64,000 bases of DNA from JAJNBA01 sp963842295 (GCA_963842295.1 CAWJFY010000002.1:6510-70509); one strand, 5' to 3'; positions 8,634-17,992 are shown, counted from the first letter of the stretch. Notes: generated by a model from the sequence alone, not told the origin. Program-made: numbers and translations.

Positions 8634-9338
8634 GTGCGTCTTCGAAGGTTCCTACTCGGGATCGTGGCCGTCTTCACTGTGGCTGGCTGCGCCCCCGCCT
8701 CGTCCGAGCCCGCATCCGCCAACGAGCTCCTGCTCTCTCCTTCACCGACAGCGTTCACCCTGGTGACGGCGGGTGAGGTCCAGGGCGCCGTGCCGGACGG
8801 CTGGCACGCGGCCCTGGCGGATCCCGAGCTCGGGATCCGGGGCGGCTTCGTCGCCTCGCCGCGGATCGGAGGCTGGCCCCACGTCGATGGGACCCTCGTC
8901 GGGATGTCGGCCACATGGGTCGACGCCACCCGGGTCGGCGTTCCCTCCGACTTCTACTACCTGGCGGCGAACGGCCCACTGCTCTCCCGGCTGACCACCT
9001 CCGCGAACTGCCTCGAGCAGTCGCACCGCGTCTACCTCGATCGCCGTCCCACGTTCGACGTGCACCGTCGATCGCCCGGTCACTTCATGGCGAGGGGAGC
9101 CGGTGTCTGCAGGCGCGGTTCCCACGCCACGCGCTACGCGTACTTCGTCGCCGCACCCGGCTTCGGTCCCGTCCACGAGATGGGGATCCCCAGCAGCGGC
9201 CTGTACGTCGTGGTCGCCGTCGTCCCCGCCGAGCGCGGGGCTCGGACACTGTTGCACCAGCTGATCGGCCGCACGCGCTTCGGCGACGACCGTATCCGTG
9301 ACTTCGTAGCGGTCGCGCACCCGGCCCAGACGGCCTGA
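8634..9338 (+). CDS. predicted lipoprotein of unknown function
   Basis: A 234-residue exported protein with an N-terminal lipoprotein signal (VAVFTVAGC) whose Cys at about 19 would be lipidated. The mature part has no recognised domain; it contains several aromatic and Gly-rich stretches (IRGGFVASPRIGGWPHVDG, FDVHRRSPGHFMARGAG) and two Cys residues that could form a disulfide. GTG 8634 is chosen because GAGGAT lies six bases before it; a TATCCT at 8611-8616 could be its -10. It is convergent with gcvT. I do not recognise the family. Confidence 0.75.
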   Translation: MRLRRFLLGIVAVFTVAGCAPASSEPASANELLLSPSPTAFTLVTAGEVQGAVPDGWHAALADPELGIRGGFVASPRIGGWPHVDGTLVGMSATWVDATRVGVPSDFYYLAANGPLLSRLTTSANCLEQSHRVYLDRRPTFDVHRRSPGHFMARGAGVCRRGSHATRYAYFVAAPGFGPVHEMGIPSSGLYVVVAVVPAERGARTLLHQLIGRTRFGDDRIRDFVAVAHPAQTA

Positions 9339-9356
9339 GCGTTCAGGGCACGCTCG

Positions 9357-10493
9357 TCAGCGCGGGCTCCTGTCGACGAACGGCGGCTTCACCACGGTCG
9401 CGGCGCCGCGTCGGCCTCTGATGTCGACCTCGACCTCCTGCCCCAGCTCCACGACATCTCCCGGCCACACATACGCGAGCGCGATGCCCGTGCCGAGCAT
9501 CGGCGAGAAGGTGCCGCTGGTCACCTCGCCGACGAGCTGATCGCCGTCGAACACCGGGTAGTGCGCGCGTGGGATGTGCCGGCGCTCGTGCATCCGCAGC
9601 CCCCGCAGGAGACTCGGGAGCCCTTCCTCCTGCTGACGGACCAGTGCGGGGCGTCCCCGGAACTCGCCCTTGTCCATCGCGACCGCCCACCCGAGGCCCG
9701 CCTCGAACGCCGTCGACGCCTCGAAGAGATCCTGGCCGTAGAGCGGATACCCCATCTCGAGCCGGAGCACGTCCCTGGCGGCGAGCCCGGCCGGTCCGCC
9801 GTCGAACGAGCGCACGGACTCGAGCAGCTCGCCCCAGAGCTCCCGCGCGATGTCCTGGTAGGTGAAGAGCTCGAACCCCACTTCGCCCGTGTATCCGGAC
9901 CGCGTCACGATGACGGGCCGGCGACGGTACTCGGCCTCGTAGCAGCGCATGAACGCGAGTTCCGTGGCTTCGGGAAACAATCCCGCCATGACGCGCATCG
10001 AATCGGATCCCTGGACCGCGAGGAAGCACCAGTCCTGGTGGTACATCAGGTGGAGCGGTCCGTCAGCCTCCTCTTCCTCGAGCATGCGAAGCACACGAGG
10101 TGCATTGGAAGCGTTCGGCACCACGAAGAATCGCTCCTCGCCGAGCCGATACACGATGAGGTCCTCGATCACACCGCCGCCCTCATTCAACACGAGGTTG
10201 TAGAGAGCTTCGCCCACGCCGGCCCTCGACAGGTCGTTGGTGACCAGCCCCTGCAACATCCCGAGGGCTCCCGGTCCGACCACCTCGACCTTCCCCAGAT
10301 GGGTGAGGTCGAACAGCCCGACGTGCGTGCGCACGCTTCGGTGCTCCGCGAGGGCGCCCTCGTACTCGATCGGCATCTGCCAACCCGCGAAGGGGGCCAT
10401 CTTCGCGCCCAGACGGAGATGTTCTTCCTCGAGCGGCGTTCGCTTGAGCTCCGACGGGCGATCCGTGTCGTTGGCCGTCGGGTCGGTGGACAT
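9357..10493 (-). CDS. gcvT: aminomethyltransferase, glycine cleavage T protein
   Basis: A 378-residue cytoplasmic enzyme of the glycine cleavage system that moves the methylene unit from lipoyl-bound aminomethyl (on GcvH) to tetrahydrofolate, releasing ammonia. Family signatures are present: FAGWQMPIEYEG, GLFDLTHLGKVEV, LNEGGGVIEDLIVYRL and RSGYTGEVGFELF, with a C-terminal barrel domain (VGEVTSGTFSPMLGTGIALAYV). Length is typical. gcvH and gcvP are not in the window. ATG 10493 has a leaderless-type -10 eight bases upstream. It is divergent from lpd, which supplies the L protein used by the same system; shared control is plausible. Confidence 0.96.
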   Translation of the reverse strand: MSTDPTANDTDRPSELKRTPLEEEHLRLGAKMAPFAGWQMPIEYEGALAEHRSVRTHVGLFDLTHLGKVEVVGPGALGMLQGLVTNDLSRAGVGEALYNLVLNEGGGVIEDLIVYRLGEERFFVVPNASNAPRVLRMLEEEEADGPLHLMYHQDWCFLAVQGSDSMRVMAGLFPEATELAFMRCYEAEYRRRPVIVTRSGYTGEVGFELFTYQDIARELWGELLESVRSFDGGPAGLAARDVLRLEMGYPLYGQDLFEASTAFEAGLGWAVAMDKGEFRGRPALVRQQEEGLPSLLRGLRMHERRHIPRAHYPVFDGDQLVGEVTSGTFSPMLGTGIALAYVWPGDVVELGQEVEVDIRGRRGAATVVKPPFVDRSPR

Positions 10494-10501
10494 CGGTTGG
10501 G

Positions 10502-10507
10502 ATGCTA
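10502..10507 (-). promoter_or_regulatory. -10 element for gcvT, leaderless type
   Basis: On the minus strand this reads TAGCAT, eight bases before ATG 10493, in the short divergent region shared with lpd. Confidence 0.45.
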
Positions 10508-10552
10508 ACGGCCTCGCCGCGGAGCGTGGGATGCCGTACGGGAGATGCCGAG

Positions 10553-10558
10553 TAGACT
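10553..10558 (+). promoter_or_regulatory. -10 element for lpd, leaderless type
   Basis: TAGACT lies nine bases before ATG 10568; no ribosome binding site is visible. Confidence 0.5.
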
Positions 10559-10567
10559 CGGCGTTCG

Positions 10568-11951
10568 ATGGCGGACGCGTACGACGTTGTCGTGGTCGGC
10601 GCCGGCACCGGCGGCTATTCCACGGCCCTCAGGGCGGCACAACTCGGCAAGCGCGTTGCCATCGTCGAGCGAGACGATCGACTGGGTGGCACGTGCCTCC
10701 TCCGTGGTTGCATCCCGACCAAGGCATTGCTGCAGTCCGCTGCGGTGATGGACACCGTCAACCGCGCAGAGGAGTGGGGCATCAAGGCCTCCGGCGACCC
10801 CGATTGGTCGGCGGTGCGTGCCTTCGAGGACAAGATCGTCGACAAGCTGGTGAAGGGCGTCACCGGGCTGCATCAAGACCCGCGGGATCGCTGTTCTCAA
10901 GGGGACGGCGAAGCTGGTCGCCGGGCCGGCCGTGGAGGTCGACGGCACCAGGATCGATGCCGGGGACGTGGTGATCGCGACCGGGTCGCGTCCACGACTG
11001 CTCCCGGGGGTCGAGGTGACCCAGCGGATCATCACGAGCGACGAGGCCCTCCGGTACGACAAGATCCCCAGCTCCGCGGTCGTGATCGGGGCCGGTGCGG
11101 TGGGCCTCGAGTTCGCATCGCTCTACCGGTCGCTCGGCGCGGAGGTCACCCTCCTGGAGGCGCTCCCCACCTTGGCGCCCCTCGAGGACGAAGACGTCTC
11201 GGCCGAGATCGCCCGGGCGTTCCGCCGGCGCGGGATCAAGACCGCGGCGGGCGCATCGGTGAAAGGCGTCACAGACACCGGTGAGGCGGTCGACATCCTC
11301 TTCGAGACGGAGGGCGGAGCGGACAAGGTGACCGCGGACATCTGCCTCATCGCGATCGGTCGCGGGCCGGTCACCGAGGGTCTCGGCCTCGAGGAGGCCG
11401 GGGTGTCTGTCCACGAGAAGGGGTTCGTGAACGTCGACGGCCAGCTGCGCACGAACGTCGAGCACGTATACGCGGTCGGTGACGTGGCGGCCACCCCGCT
11501 CCAGCTCGCGCATGTCGCCTTCACCGAGGGCTACGCCGTCGCGGAACGGATCGCCGGCGAGACCGTGCCGGACATCGACTACCTCAACATCCCACGCGTC
11601 ACGTATTGCACACCCGAGATCGCGAGCGTCGGCCTCACGGCCGCCCAGGCGAAGGACCGCGGACACAAGCTGGCGACGGAGCACCTCGACTTCAGGGGGA
11701 TCGGCAAGGCGAACATCCTCGGCGAAGGAGGCTTCGTGAAGGTCGTGAGCGAGCAGGACGGCGGGCCCGTCCTCGGTGTCCACATGATCGGGCCCCACGT
11801 GACCGACCTGATCGCCGAGGCGATGCTCATCACCAACTGGGAGGCCGTGCCGGCCGAGGTCGCCGCGCTGTTCCACCCCCACCCGTCCCTGTCGGAGGCG
11901 ATCGGCGAGGCGCATCTGGCCCTCGCCGGCAAGCCGCTGCACACAGCCTGA
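10568..11951 (+). pseudogene. lpdA: dihydrolipoyl dehydrogenase (E3), one-base frameshift
   Basis: This FAD flavoenzyme reoxidises dihydrolipoyl groups of 2-oxoacid dehydrogenases and glycine cleavage. The N-terminus has VVGAGTGGYSTALRAAQ and the redox-active disulfide Cys43/Cys48 (GTCLLRGCIPTK); the C-terminus has the catalytic His in HPHPSLSEA. The frame is lost at 10871: after KGVTGL one extra C breaks the reading, while removing it restores IKTRGIAVLKGTAKLVAG and then a continuous frame to 11951. All domains and the dimer interface remain. A functional organism needs this enzyme, so a sequence error is the likeliest explanation. It heads the pdh operon; its stop is followed at once by pdhA. 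Confidence 0.9.
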
Positions 11952-11959
11952 GGAGCCGC

Positions 11960-13024
11960 GTGGCGACGACCGAAACTCGCCAGGACAACATGCAGAAGAC
12001 GGACGGGCGACTCCCCGACGACGAGCTGAAGCGTGCCTTGTACCTGTTGAAGCTCTGCCGCTACTTCGACGAGCGGATGGAGACCCTGTACCGGCAAGGG
12101 AAGCTCCCGGGCGCGATCTATTCCGGACGCGGGCAGGAGGGCACGCACATCGGCGTCGTCCTCCCTCTCGGTCCCGAGGACTCGCTCTTCCCCACGCATC
12201 GCGACCTGTCCGCGCAGATCGCCAAGGGGCTCGACCTCAAGCGGATCATGGCGCAGTTCTGGGGACGCATCGACGGCTACACACGGGGACGCGACGGCAA
12301 CAGTCACATCGGGGATTGGTCCGGGAACAAGACGTGGACCGTGATGTCCCACCTGCCGATCGCGTACCCGGTGGCGTGCGGCGCGGCGCTCGCGTACAAG
12401 CGTCGCGGCGAGCCGCACGTCGCCATGGCGATCTGCGGCGACGGCTCCACATCGAACGGGCGATGGCACGAATCGCTCAACATGTCGGCGATCGCGAAGC
12501 TGCCCGTCGTCTGGGTCGTCAACAACAACCTCTATGCGTACTCGACGCCCAACGAGCTCGAGTTCCCGGTTCCGACGATCGCCGAGCGTGCCGCCGCCTA
12601 CGCGATGCCCGGGATCCGCGTGGACGGGGCCGACGTCTTGGCGGTGGAGGCGGCCGCGCGCGAGGCGGTCGAGCGAGCCCGCTCCGGCGGAGGCCCGACA
12701 CTGATCGAGTCGGTTTCGCTCCGCTGGAAAGGACACGCCGGTCACGACCCGGCGAAGTACGTGCCCAAGGAGCTTCTCGAGGAATACATGCGGGACAAGG
12801 ATCCGGTCAAGAACTTCGAGGAACGCCTCCTGTCGGAAGGCGTCGTCAACGAGCAGGACGTCGCCGACCTCCAGGCACGGATCGAGAAGGAGTTCGACGA
12901 GGGCTACGAGTTCGCGCAGGCGTCGCCGTTCCCCGAGCCGGAGGACCATGCGAAGGGCCTGTGGGTCGAGGACGGCTACTGGACGAGTGAACCCGGCCGC
13001 GGCGGCGGCACGGAGGCCTCGTGA
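11960..13024 (+). CDS. pdhA: pyruvate dehydrogenase E1 component, alpha subunit
   Basis: A 354-residue thiamine-diphosphate enzyme subunit that, with the beta subunit, decarboxylates a 2-oxoacid and acylates the E2 lipoyl group. It has the TPP motif GDGSTSNGRWHESLN...VVNNN (about 160-190), GRDGNSHIGDW near the entry channel, and the C-terminal phosphorylation-loop region HAGHDPAKYVP. The sequence resembles pyruvate/acetoin E1 rather than branched-chain type. Start is GTG 11960, preceded by GAGGAG at good spacing, eight bases after the lpd stop. Its stop overlaps the GTG of pdhB (GTGA). Substrate assignment is from similarity to the family only. Confidence 0.93.
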   Translation: MATTETRQDNMQKTDGRLPDDELKRALYLLKLCRYFDERMETLYRQGKLPGAIYSGRGQEGTHIGVVLPLGPEDSLFPTHRDLSAQIAKGLDLKRIMAQFWGRIDGYTRGRDGNSHIGDWSGNKTWTVMSHLPIAYPVACGAALAYKRRGEPHVAMAICGDGSTSNGRWHESLNMSAIAKLPVVWVVNNNLYAYSTPNELEFPVPTIAERAAAYAMPGIRVDGADVLAVEAAAREAVERARSGGGPTLIESVSLRWKGHAGHDPAKYVPKELLEEYMRDKDPVKNFEERLLSEGVVNEQDVADLQARIEKEFDEGYEFAQASPFPEPEDHAKGLWVEDGYWTSEPGRGGGTEAS

Positions 13025-14070
13025 CGGCGTCCACGACCGTCGAAGCAGGAGCTGCCGGCCACGGCGCGGAACCTCGCGGCAAGCGCACCGAGGATGGCCA
13101 GGCGACCTACCTCGTGGCGATCGCCGAGGCGCTCTGGGAGGAGATGGAGCGCGACGATCGTGTCTACATGCTCGGCGAAGACATCGGCGCCTACGGCGGC
13201 GCGTTCAAGGTCACCGAGGGGTTCTTCGAACGGTTCGGTGCCGAGCGCGTGATGGACACGCCCATCGCGGAAGAGACGGTGGTCGGGATGGCGATCGGCT
13301 CCGCGATGGAAGGCTTCCGCCCCGTCGCGGAGTTCCAGTACGCCGACTTCATGTCGAGCGGGTTCGACGAGATCTCGACCGCGCTGGCGCGGGTCCACTA
13401 CCGCAGCGGCGTCCCTCTGCCGGTGGTGCTCCGTGGGCCCTCCGGCGGCATGGTCCGCGCGTCGTCGTTCCACTCGATCAACCCCGAGCCGTGGTTCTCG
13501 CACGCGGGTGGGATCAAGGTGATCTGCCCGTCGTTCCCCGCCGACGCGAAGGGCTTGATGAAGTCGGCGATCCGCGACGACAACCCCGTGATGTTCCTGG
13601 AGCACAAGTGGATCTACCGGCGGATACGCGAGCAAGTGCCGGAGGATCCGGATTTCCTGATCCCGATCAGCGTGGCCGACGTCAAGCGGGAGGGCGACGA
13701 CGTCTCGATCGTCACGTACGGAGCGATGGTGCACCGGGCGCTCGAAGCCGCACAGGCGCTGGAGGCGGAAGGGGTCTCGGTGGAGATCGTGGATCTCCGG
13801 ACCGTCTATCCGATGGACGAGGAGACGGTCCTGCGCTCGATCGAGAAGACCTCCCGGGCGCTGGTGCTCTCCGAGTCGTACCGGTTCGTCGGGATCGGGG
13901 CCGAGGTTGCCTCGACGATCGCCGAGAAGGCCTTCGAGCACCTCGACGCTCCGGTCGTGCGTCTCTCGCCCCCGAACGTGCCCGTCCCCTTCTCCCCGAC
14001 CCTCGAGGACGCGTTCCTGCCGGGGGTCGACGACATCATCCGAGAGGTGCAGAAGCTCTCAGCCTGGTGA
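13021..14070 (+). CDS. pdhB: pyruvate dehydrogenase E1 component, beta subunit
   Basis: A 349-residue partner of PdhA forming the alpha2beta2 E1. Features: VYMLGEDIGAYGGAFKVTEGF (first part GEDIGAYGG), the TPP-activating Glu in MDTPIAEETVVG, FQYADFMSSGFDEI, and the C-terminal transketolase domain with ISVADVKREGDDVSIV and VDLRTVYPMDEETV. Start is GTG 13021, which shares bases with the pdhA stop, so translation is coupled. The N-terminal 25 residues are a polar extension. It is followed by the E2 gene ten bases after the stop with a GAGGAG site. Complete and intact. Confidence 0.94.
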   Translation: MTASTTVEAGAAGHGAEPRGKRTEDGQATYLVAIAEALWEEMERDDRVYMLGEDIGAYGGAFKVTEGFFERFGAERVMDTPIAEETVVGMAIGSAMEGFRPVAEFQYADFMSSGFDEISTALARVHYRSGVPLPVVLRGPSGGMVRASSFHSINPEPWFSHAGGIKVICPSFPADAKGLMKSAIRDDNPVMFLEHKWIYRRIREQVPEDPDFLIPISVADVKREGDDVSIVTYGAMVHRALEAAQALEAEGVSVEIVDLRTVYPMDEETVLRSIEKTSRALVLSESYRFVGIGAEVASTIAEKAFEHLDAPVVRLSPPNVPVPFSPTLEDAFLPGVDDIIREVQKLSAW

Positions 14071-14080
14071 GGAGACCCCG

Positions 14081-15622
14081 ATGACCACGATCAAGATGCC
14101 CCAGCTCGGCGAGACCATCATCGAAGGAACGATCCTGAAGTGGCTGAAGGGGGAGGGCGAGACCATCGAGCGCGATGAGCCGCTCTTCGAGATCTCCACG
14201 GACAAGGTCGACACCGAGGTGCCTTCGCCCGTGAACGGCACCGTCTCCAAGATCCTGGTCGAAGAAGGCCAGACCGTCCCCGTCGGTACCGACCTCGCGG
14301 AGATCGCCGAGGAAGGCGCCGCTGCGAGTGACGGGGATGGCGCCGAGGCCGCCCCAGTCGGGGGGCCAGCGCCCGCTCCTGAGGAGGCCTCTTCCGGGAC
14401 ATCGGCGGGCACCGAGCCCCCCTCCGAGGCGGCCTCGGCGCCTTCGACAGCTGCAGCGCCCTCGGCAGCGACATCCGAGGCGCCGGCTGCTGCGGAGAGC
14501 GCGTCGGCCGTCGCGGAGGGCTCGGCGGCCGAGATGCCTGCCGTCGAGCCTGCGACGCCGCAAGGAGCCGAGGCCACCGCGGCGAGCGCGACCTCGCCGG
14601 CGCCCACACCCTCACGCACGGGATCGGGAGACATGCCAGACCGCGGTCCGAGGTCGCGGATCCTCTCCCCTCTCGTGCGCAGACTCGCGGACGAGCACGG
14701 CCTCGACCTCTCGCGGATCGAGGGCTCGGGGACCGGGGGGCGCATCACCAAGCAGGACGTGATGGCCGCGATCGACTCCGGCGGCGCCGCGGTCGCTGTC
14801 GCCACGGGAGCGGCGCCGGCCACCGAGCCCGCCCCCACCGAGGTACCGGCGCCCGCCCCCGCACAAGCGCCGGCCGCACCCGCGCCGGCCGTCGCCTCCG
14901 TCCAACCCGCTGCCGGGGGCCCCGGCGACGAGGTCGTGCCCATCACGCACATCCGCAAGGCCATCGGGCAGCACATGATCGCCTCGCTCCAGACCTCCGC
15001 ACGTGCCTGGACGATGGTCGAGGTCAACATCGATCACCTCGTGAAGCTCCGAGAGCGAGCGAAGGAACCGTTCCAGGCGAAGCACGGCGTCAACCTCACG
15101 TATCTGCCGTTCGTGATCCGGGCGACCTGCGACGCGCTCCTCACCCATCCCGAGGTGAACGCGGAGCTGCGTGGCGACCAGGTCGTGATGCACCGCTACG
15201 TGAACATGGGCATCGCGGTCTCCTACGACGCCGGGCTCATCGTCCCGGTGATCAAGGGCGCGGACGCGATGAACACCGTCGGCCTCGCGCGGGCGATCGC
15301 CGACCTGGCGGCGCGGGCGAGAGCCCACCAGCTCAAGCCCGATGAGGTGCAGGGCTCGACGTTCACGATCACCAACCCCGGCCCGTACGGCTCGATCGCG
15401 AGCCTTCCGATCATCAACCAGCCCAACGCCGGGATCCTGTCCCTCGACGCCATCCAGAAGCGGCCGGTCGTGATCGACGACACCATCGCGATCCGCTCGA
15501 TGGTGAACATCTCGATGTCGTGGGACCACCGCACGATCGACGGCGAGATCGCCACCAGGTTCCTCGCGCGGGTGAAGCAGAACCTCGAGAGCTGGGACTT
15601 CGCCGAGGACGTCGCCGTCTGA
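14081..15622 (+). CDS. dihydrolipoyllysine acyltransferase (E2) of a 2-oxoacid dehydrogenase complex
   Basis: A 513-residue E2: one lipoyl domain (1-80) with Lys42 in ISTDKVDTEV; a long Ala/Pro/Glu-rich linker (about 85-190); a peripheral subunit-binding domain (about 195-235, RILSPLVRRLADEHGLDL, GGRITKQDVMAAI); a second Ala/Pro linker; and the catalytic core with His483 and Asp487 (SWDHRTIDG). It carries acyl groups from E1 to coenzyme A and docks E3. One E2 lies next to two E1 pairs in this window, so it may serve both. The ATG start follows TGAGGAG. Length and domain order are normal for a single-lipoyl E2. Confidence 0.94.
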   Translation: MTTIKMPQLGETIIEGTILKWLKGEGETIERDEPLFEISTDKVDTEVPSPVNGTVSKILVEEGQTVPVGTDLAEIAEEGAAASDGDGAEAAPVGGPAPAPEEASSGTSAGTEPPSEAASAPSTAAAPSAATSEAPAAAESASAVAEGSAAEMPAVEPATPQGAEATAASATSPAPTPSRTGSGDMPDRGPRSRILSPLVRRLADEHGLDLSRIEGSGTGGRITKQDVMAAIDSGGAAVAVATGAAPATEPAPTEVPAPAPAQAPAAPAPAVASVQPAAGGPGDEVVPITHIRKAIGQHMIASLQTSARAWTMVEVNIDHLVKLRERAKEPFQAKHGVNLTYLPFVIRATCDALLTHPEVNAELRGDQVVMHRYVNMGIAVSYDAGLIVPVIKGADAMNTVGLARAIADLAARARAHQLKPDEVQGSTFTITNPGPYGSIASLPIINQPNAGILSLDAIQKRPVVIDDTIAIRSMVNISMSWDHRTIDGEIATRFLARVKQNLESWDFAEDVAV

Positions 15623-15632
15623 ACGGGACGCG

Positions 15633-16337
15633 ATGACCCGGGAAGCGCAACTGATCCGGCCCGAGGGGCCGGTCCCCTACGGGCCGGCGAACGAGGCGAT
15701 GCATCGGCTCGCGGAGCGCAGGCTGGCCGGCGAGATCCCCGACACCGTGATCCTGCTCGAGCACGCACCAGTGTTCACGGCGGGGCGCCGCGCACGGCCC
15801 GACGAGCTCCTGTGGTCACCGGACGAACTGGCCGCGCGCGGCGCCGAGGTCCATCGGATCGACCGCGGGGGAGCGTTCACGTTCCACGGGCCCGGCCAGA
15901 TCGTGGGCTACCCGATCCTCGATCTCGGCCCGAAGCCCGACGCAGCGGCGCACCTGCGACGGATGGAGGAGGCGGTGATCCGCACCGGCGCGGACCTCGG
16001 CCTCGCGCTCCATCGGCGTGAGGACGTACAGACGGGGGTCTGGCACGGCGAGGACAAGGTCTGCGCGATCGGGGTGCGGTTGCTGCGCGCCCGCGTCACG
16101 ATCCACGGATTCGCGCTGAACTGCGATCCCGACCTGTCCTGGTTCGACGGGATCGTCGCGTGCGGGCTCCCCGGCCAGGGGGTCACCTCGCTCAGTCGCC
16201 TCGCCGGTCGCTCCATCGGCGCGGCAGAGGTCGCGCCACCGCTCGAGCGGCACCTCGCCGACGTCTTCGGCCTCGACCTCGGCCCGGCGCCCGAGGCGAT
16301 CGCGCGCGAGCTCCGGCCGGTCGCGGTCTCGCTCTAG
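15633..16337 (+). CDS. lipB: octanoyl-[acyl carrier protein]:protein N-octanoyltransferase LipB
   Basis: A 234-residue enzyme that moves octanoate from acyl-carrier protein to the lipoyl lysines of E2 and GcvH; LipA then adds sulfur. Hallmarks are RGGAFTFHGPGQIVGYPI (about 84-101), catalytic Lys142 (DKVCAIGVR) and the catalytic Cys177 (VACGLPGQGVTSL). It follows the E2 gene by 11 bases, in line with a lipoylation operon, and its stop overlaps a convergent membrane gene by four bases. The C-terminus (about 190-234) is a normal extension. Confidence 0.95.
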   Translation: MTREAQLIRPEGPVPYGPANEAMHRLAERRLAGEIPDTVILLEHAPVFTAGRRARPDELLWSPDELAARGAEVHRIDRGGAFTFHGPGQIVGYPILDLGPKPDAAAHLRRMEEAVIRTGADLGLALHRREDVQTGVWHGEDKVCAIGVRLLRARVTIHGFALNCDPDLSWFDGIVACGLPGQGVTSLSRLAGRSIGAAEVAPPLERHLADVFGLDLGPAPEAIARELRPVAVSL

Positions 16338-16636
16338 CCGGGCTCCCCCGTCTCGGATCGCGCCTCGGTCGCTCGCTTCCAGACCAGCCAGGACGACCCG
16401 CTGACGGCGAGGAGGCCGAGGAGCGACGCGACGAAGAAGGTGAGCTCCGACGGCTCCTTGGGCTCGTTCAGCAGTGCACCCAGACCGATGGCGGCCACCC
16501 CGACGCCGGCCCCGGCGATCAGCCCGAAGAGCGCTCCGAGCCGTCGACCCTCCGGGAGCACCACCCCCACCAGCCCGGCGACGACCCCGCCGAGCCCCAT
16601 GCAGACGACACCGAGCGTGACCCACGTCTCTTCCAT
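16334..16636 (-). CDS. small membrane protein of unknown function
   Basis: About 100 residues with three likely membrane helices (VTLGVVCMGLGGVVAGLVGV; LGALFGLIAGAGVGVAAIGL; FFVASLLGLLAVSGSSWL) and short charged ends. ATG 16636 begins METTWVT-like MEETWVTLG; an upstream in-frame start at 16741 would add a run of Arg-rich residues that looks non-coding, so the shorter form is chosen. Its stop overlaps the lipB stop by four bases on the opposite strand. No family is recognised. Confidence 0.55.
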   Translation of the reverse strand: MEETWVTLGVVCMGLGGVVAGLVGVVLPEGRRLGALFGLIAGAGVGVAAIGLGALLNEPKEPSELTFFVASLLGLLAVSGSSWLVWKRATEARSETGEPG

Positions 16637-16720
16637 GCGTCGATGATGGGGTGCTCGGTAACGCGATGCCAGTGCCGCCACGGAGATACGACCGGAACGC
16701 CACGGGAACGCGACTCGCGG

Positions 16721-16726
16721 TAGCCT
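16721..16726 (+). promoter_or_regulatory. -10 element for the GNAT gene, leaderless type
   Basis: TAGCCT is eight bases before ATG 16735. Confidence 0.45.
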
Positions 16727-16734
16727 CAGCGCCG

Positions 16735-17199
16735 ATGCCACTGCGTGTACAGCTGCGCGACGTCCGGGACGACGACCTCCCGACGCTGTTCGAGCACCAG
16801 ATGGATCCCGAGGCCAATCGGATGGCGAACTTCGACGCGAGGGATCGCGACGCCTTCATGGCCCACTGGGCCAAGATCCTGGCGGACGAGACCCTCCTGG
16901 CGAGGACCGTGGTGCATGGGGGCGCGATCGTCGGCAACGTCGTCAGCTGGACGCACGACGACGAGCGAGACGTCGGGTACTGGATCGGCCGGGATCATTG
17001 GGGCAAGGGCGTCGCCACGGCGGCGTTATCCGCGTTCCTCGAAGAGTTGGACACTCGGCCCCTGTACGCACACGTCGCCGCCCACAACGTCGGCTCGATC
17101 CGGGTGCTCGAGAAGTGCGGCTTCGAGCGGACCGATGATGGACCGGCGACGGCGGACGGCGACGGCGTCGAGGAACTGCTCCTGAGGCTGGATCGCTGA
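16735..17199 (+). CDS. GNAT-family N-acetyltransferase
   Basis: A 154-residue acetyltransferase of the RimJ/RimL type: LRDVRDDDLPTLFEHQMDPEA at the N-terminus, VGYWIGRDHWGKGVATAAL as acetyl-CoA-binding motif A (Gly-x-Gly near GKGVAT), and HNVGSIRVLEKCGFE as the motif B helix. It would acetylate a small molecule or a protein N-terminus or side chain in the cytoplasm; the substrate is not visible from sequence. It stands alone, convergent with the thioredoxin-TPR gene one base away. Confidence 0.9.
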   Translation: MPLRVQLRDVRDDDLPTLFEHQMDPEANRMANFDARDRDAFMAHWAKILADETLLARTVVHGGAIVGNVVSWTHDDERDVGYWIGRDHWGKGVATAALSAFLEELDTRPLYAHVAAHNVGSIRVLEKCGFERTDDGPATADGDGVEELLLRLDR

Positions 17200-17200
17200 G

Positions 17201-17992
17201 TCAGAACAGAGCTGCAGACAGGAGCCGCCGGTACTCCTGCACGAGCGGATCCTCGTCACCCACCGCGGTGAAAACCGTGATCATCGCGTCCCTCGCCGCG
17301 TCGCGATCCTCGGCGAGCCCCTGCATCAGCCCGGCGAGGCCGCCGATCACGTCGCCGGAGGCGACGAGACGCTTCGCTTGGCCTACGGTCCCGTCCTCCG
17401 GAGCGTCCGCCCATCTCCTCAGCGTGATCGCCGCGAGGATCTTCTCCGCCTCGGGATCCGGGCGGTGCTTCCCGAGCAACCCCTCCGCCTCGTCCAGCTC
17501 GTTCCGCTCCACCAGGATGCGAGCGAGGCCGACCGCCGCTTCGCGGTTGTCGGGATCGTCCCGGAGCACCTGCCGGTAGCGCTCCTCGGCGGTCTCGAGG
17601 TCGCCGGCCTCCTCGACCGAGCGAGCCTCCTCAGCGCGCTTGTCGGCCTCCGTCGGCAGGATCGAGTCGATGAACTTGTTCACCTCCGGCTCCGGGTAGG
17701 CCCCGATGAACCCGGTCACGGCCTGGCCGTCCTTGAACGCGATCACGGTGGGGATGCTCTGCACTCTGAAGGCGGACGCCGTCATCGGGTTCGCGTCGGT
17801 GTCCAGCTTCGCCAGGAGGAAGGCACCATCGCGCTCGTCCGCGACCTTCTCGAGCGTCGGGGTCAGCTGGCGGCAGGGGCCGCACCACTCCGCCCACATG
17901 TCGACCACGACCGGACGGTCCTTCGAGCCCTCGACCACGACCTGCTCGAAGGTCTGGTCGGTCACCTCGATCACGTTGGCGGACGTTCCCAT
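17201..17992 (-). CDS. thioredoxin-domain protein with C-terminal TPR region
   Basis: A 263-residue protein: thioredoxin domain (1-110) with active-site Cys37/Cys40 (AEWCGPCRQL) and cis-Pro in VQSIPTVIAF, then TPR-like helices (about 118-260; GDLETAEERYRQVLRDDPDN, AVGLARILVERNELDEAEGLL). This is the actinobacterial co-chaperone-type (CnoX/YbbN-like) architecture. Unlike E. coli CnoX, the CxxC is complete, so disulfide reduction is likely. AGGAAGG precedes ATG 17992. It is divergent from the branched-chain E1 pair. Confidence 0.92.
   Translation of the reverse strand: MGTSANVIEVTDQTFEQVVVEGSKDRPVVVDMWAEWCGPCRQLTPTLEKVADERDGAFLLAKLDTDANPMTASAFRVQSIPTVIAFKDGQAVTGFIGAYPEPEVNKFIDSILPTEADKRAEEARSVEEAGDLETAEERYRQVLRDDPDNREAAVGLARILVERNELDEAEGLLGKHRPDPEAEKILAAITLRRWADAPEDGTVGQAKRLVASGDVIGGLAGLMQGLAEDRDAARDAMITVFTAVGDEDPLVQEYRRLLSAALF

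Noticed and set aside
10865..10880. Programmed ribosomal frameshift in lpd
   Set aside because: No slippery heptamer plus stimulator is visible, and +1 indels recur at unrelated sites, which fits sequence error.
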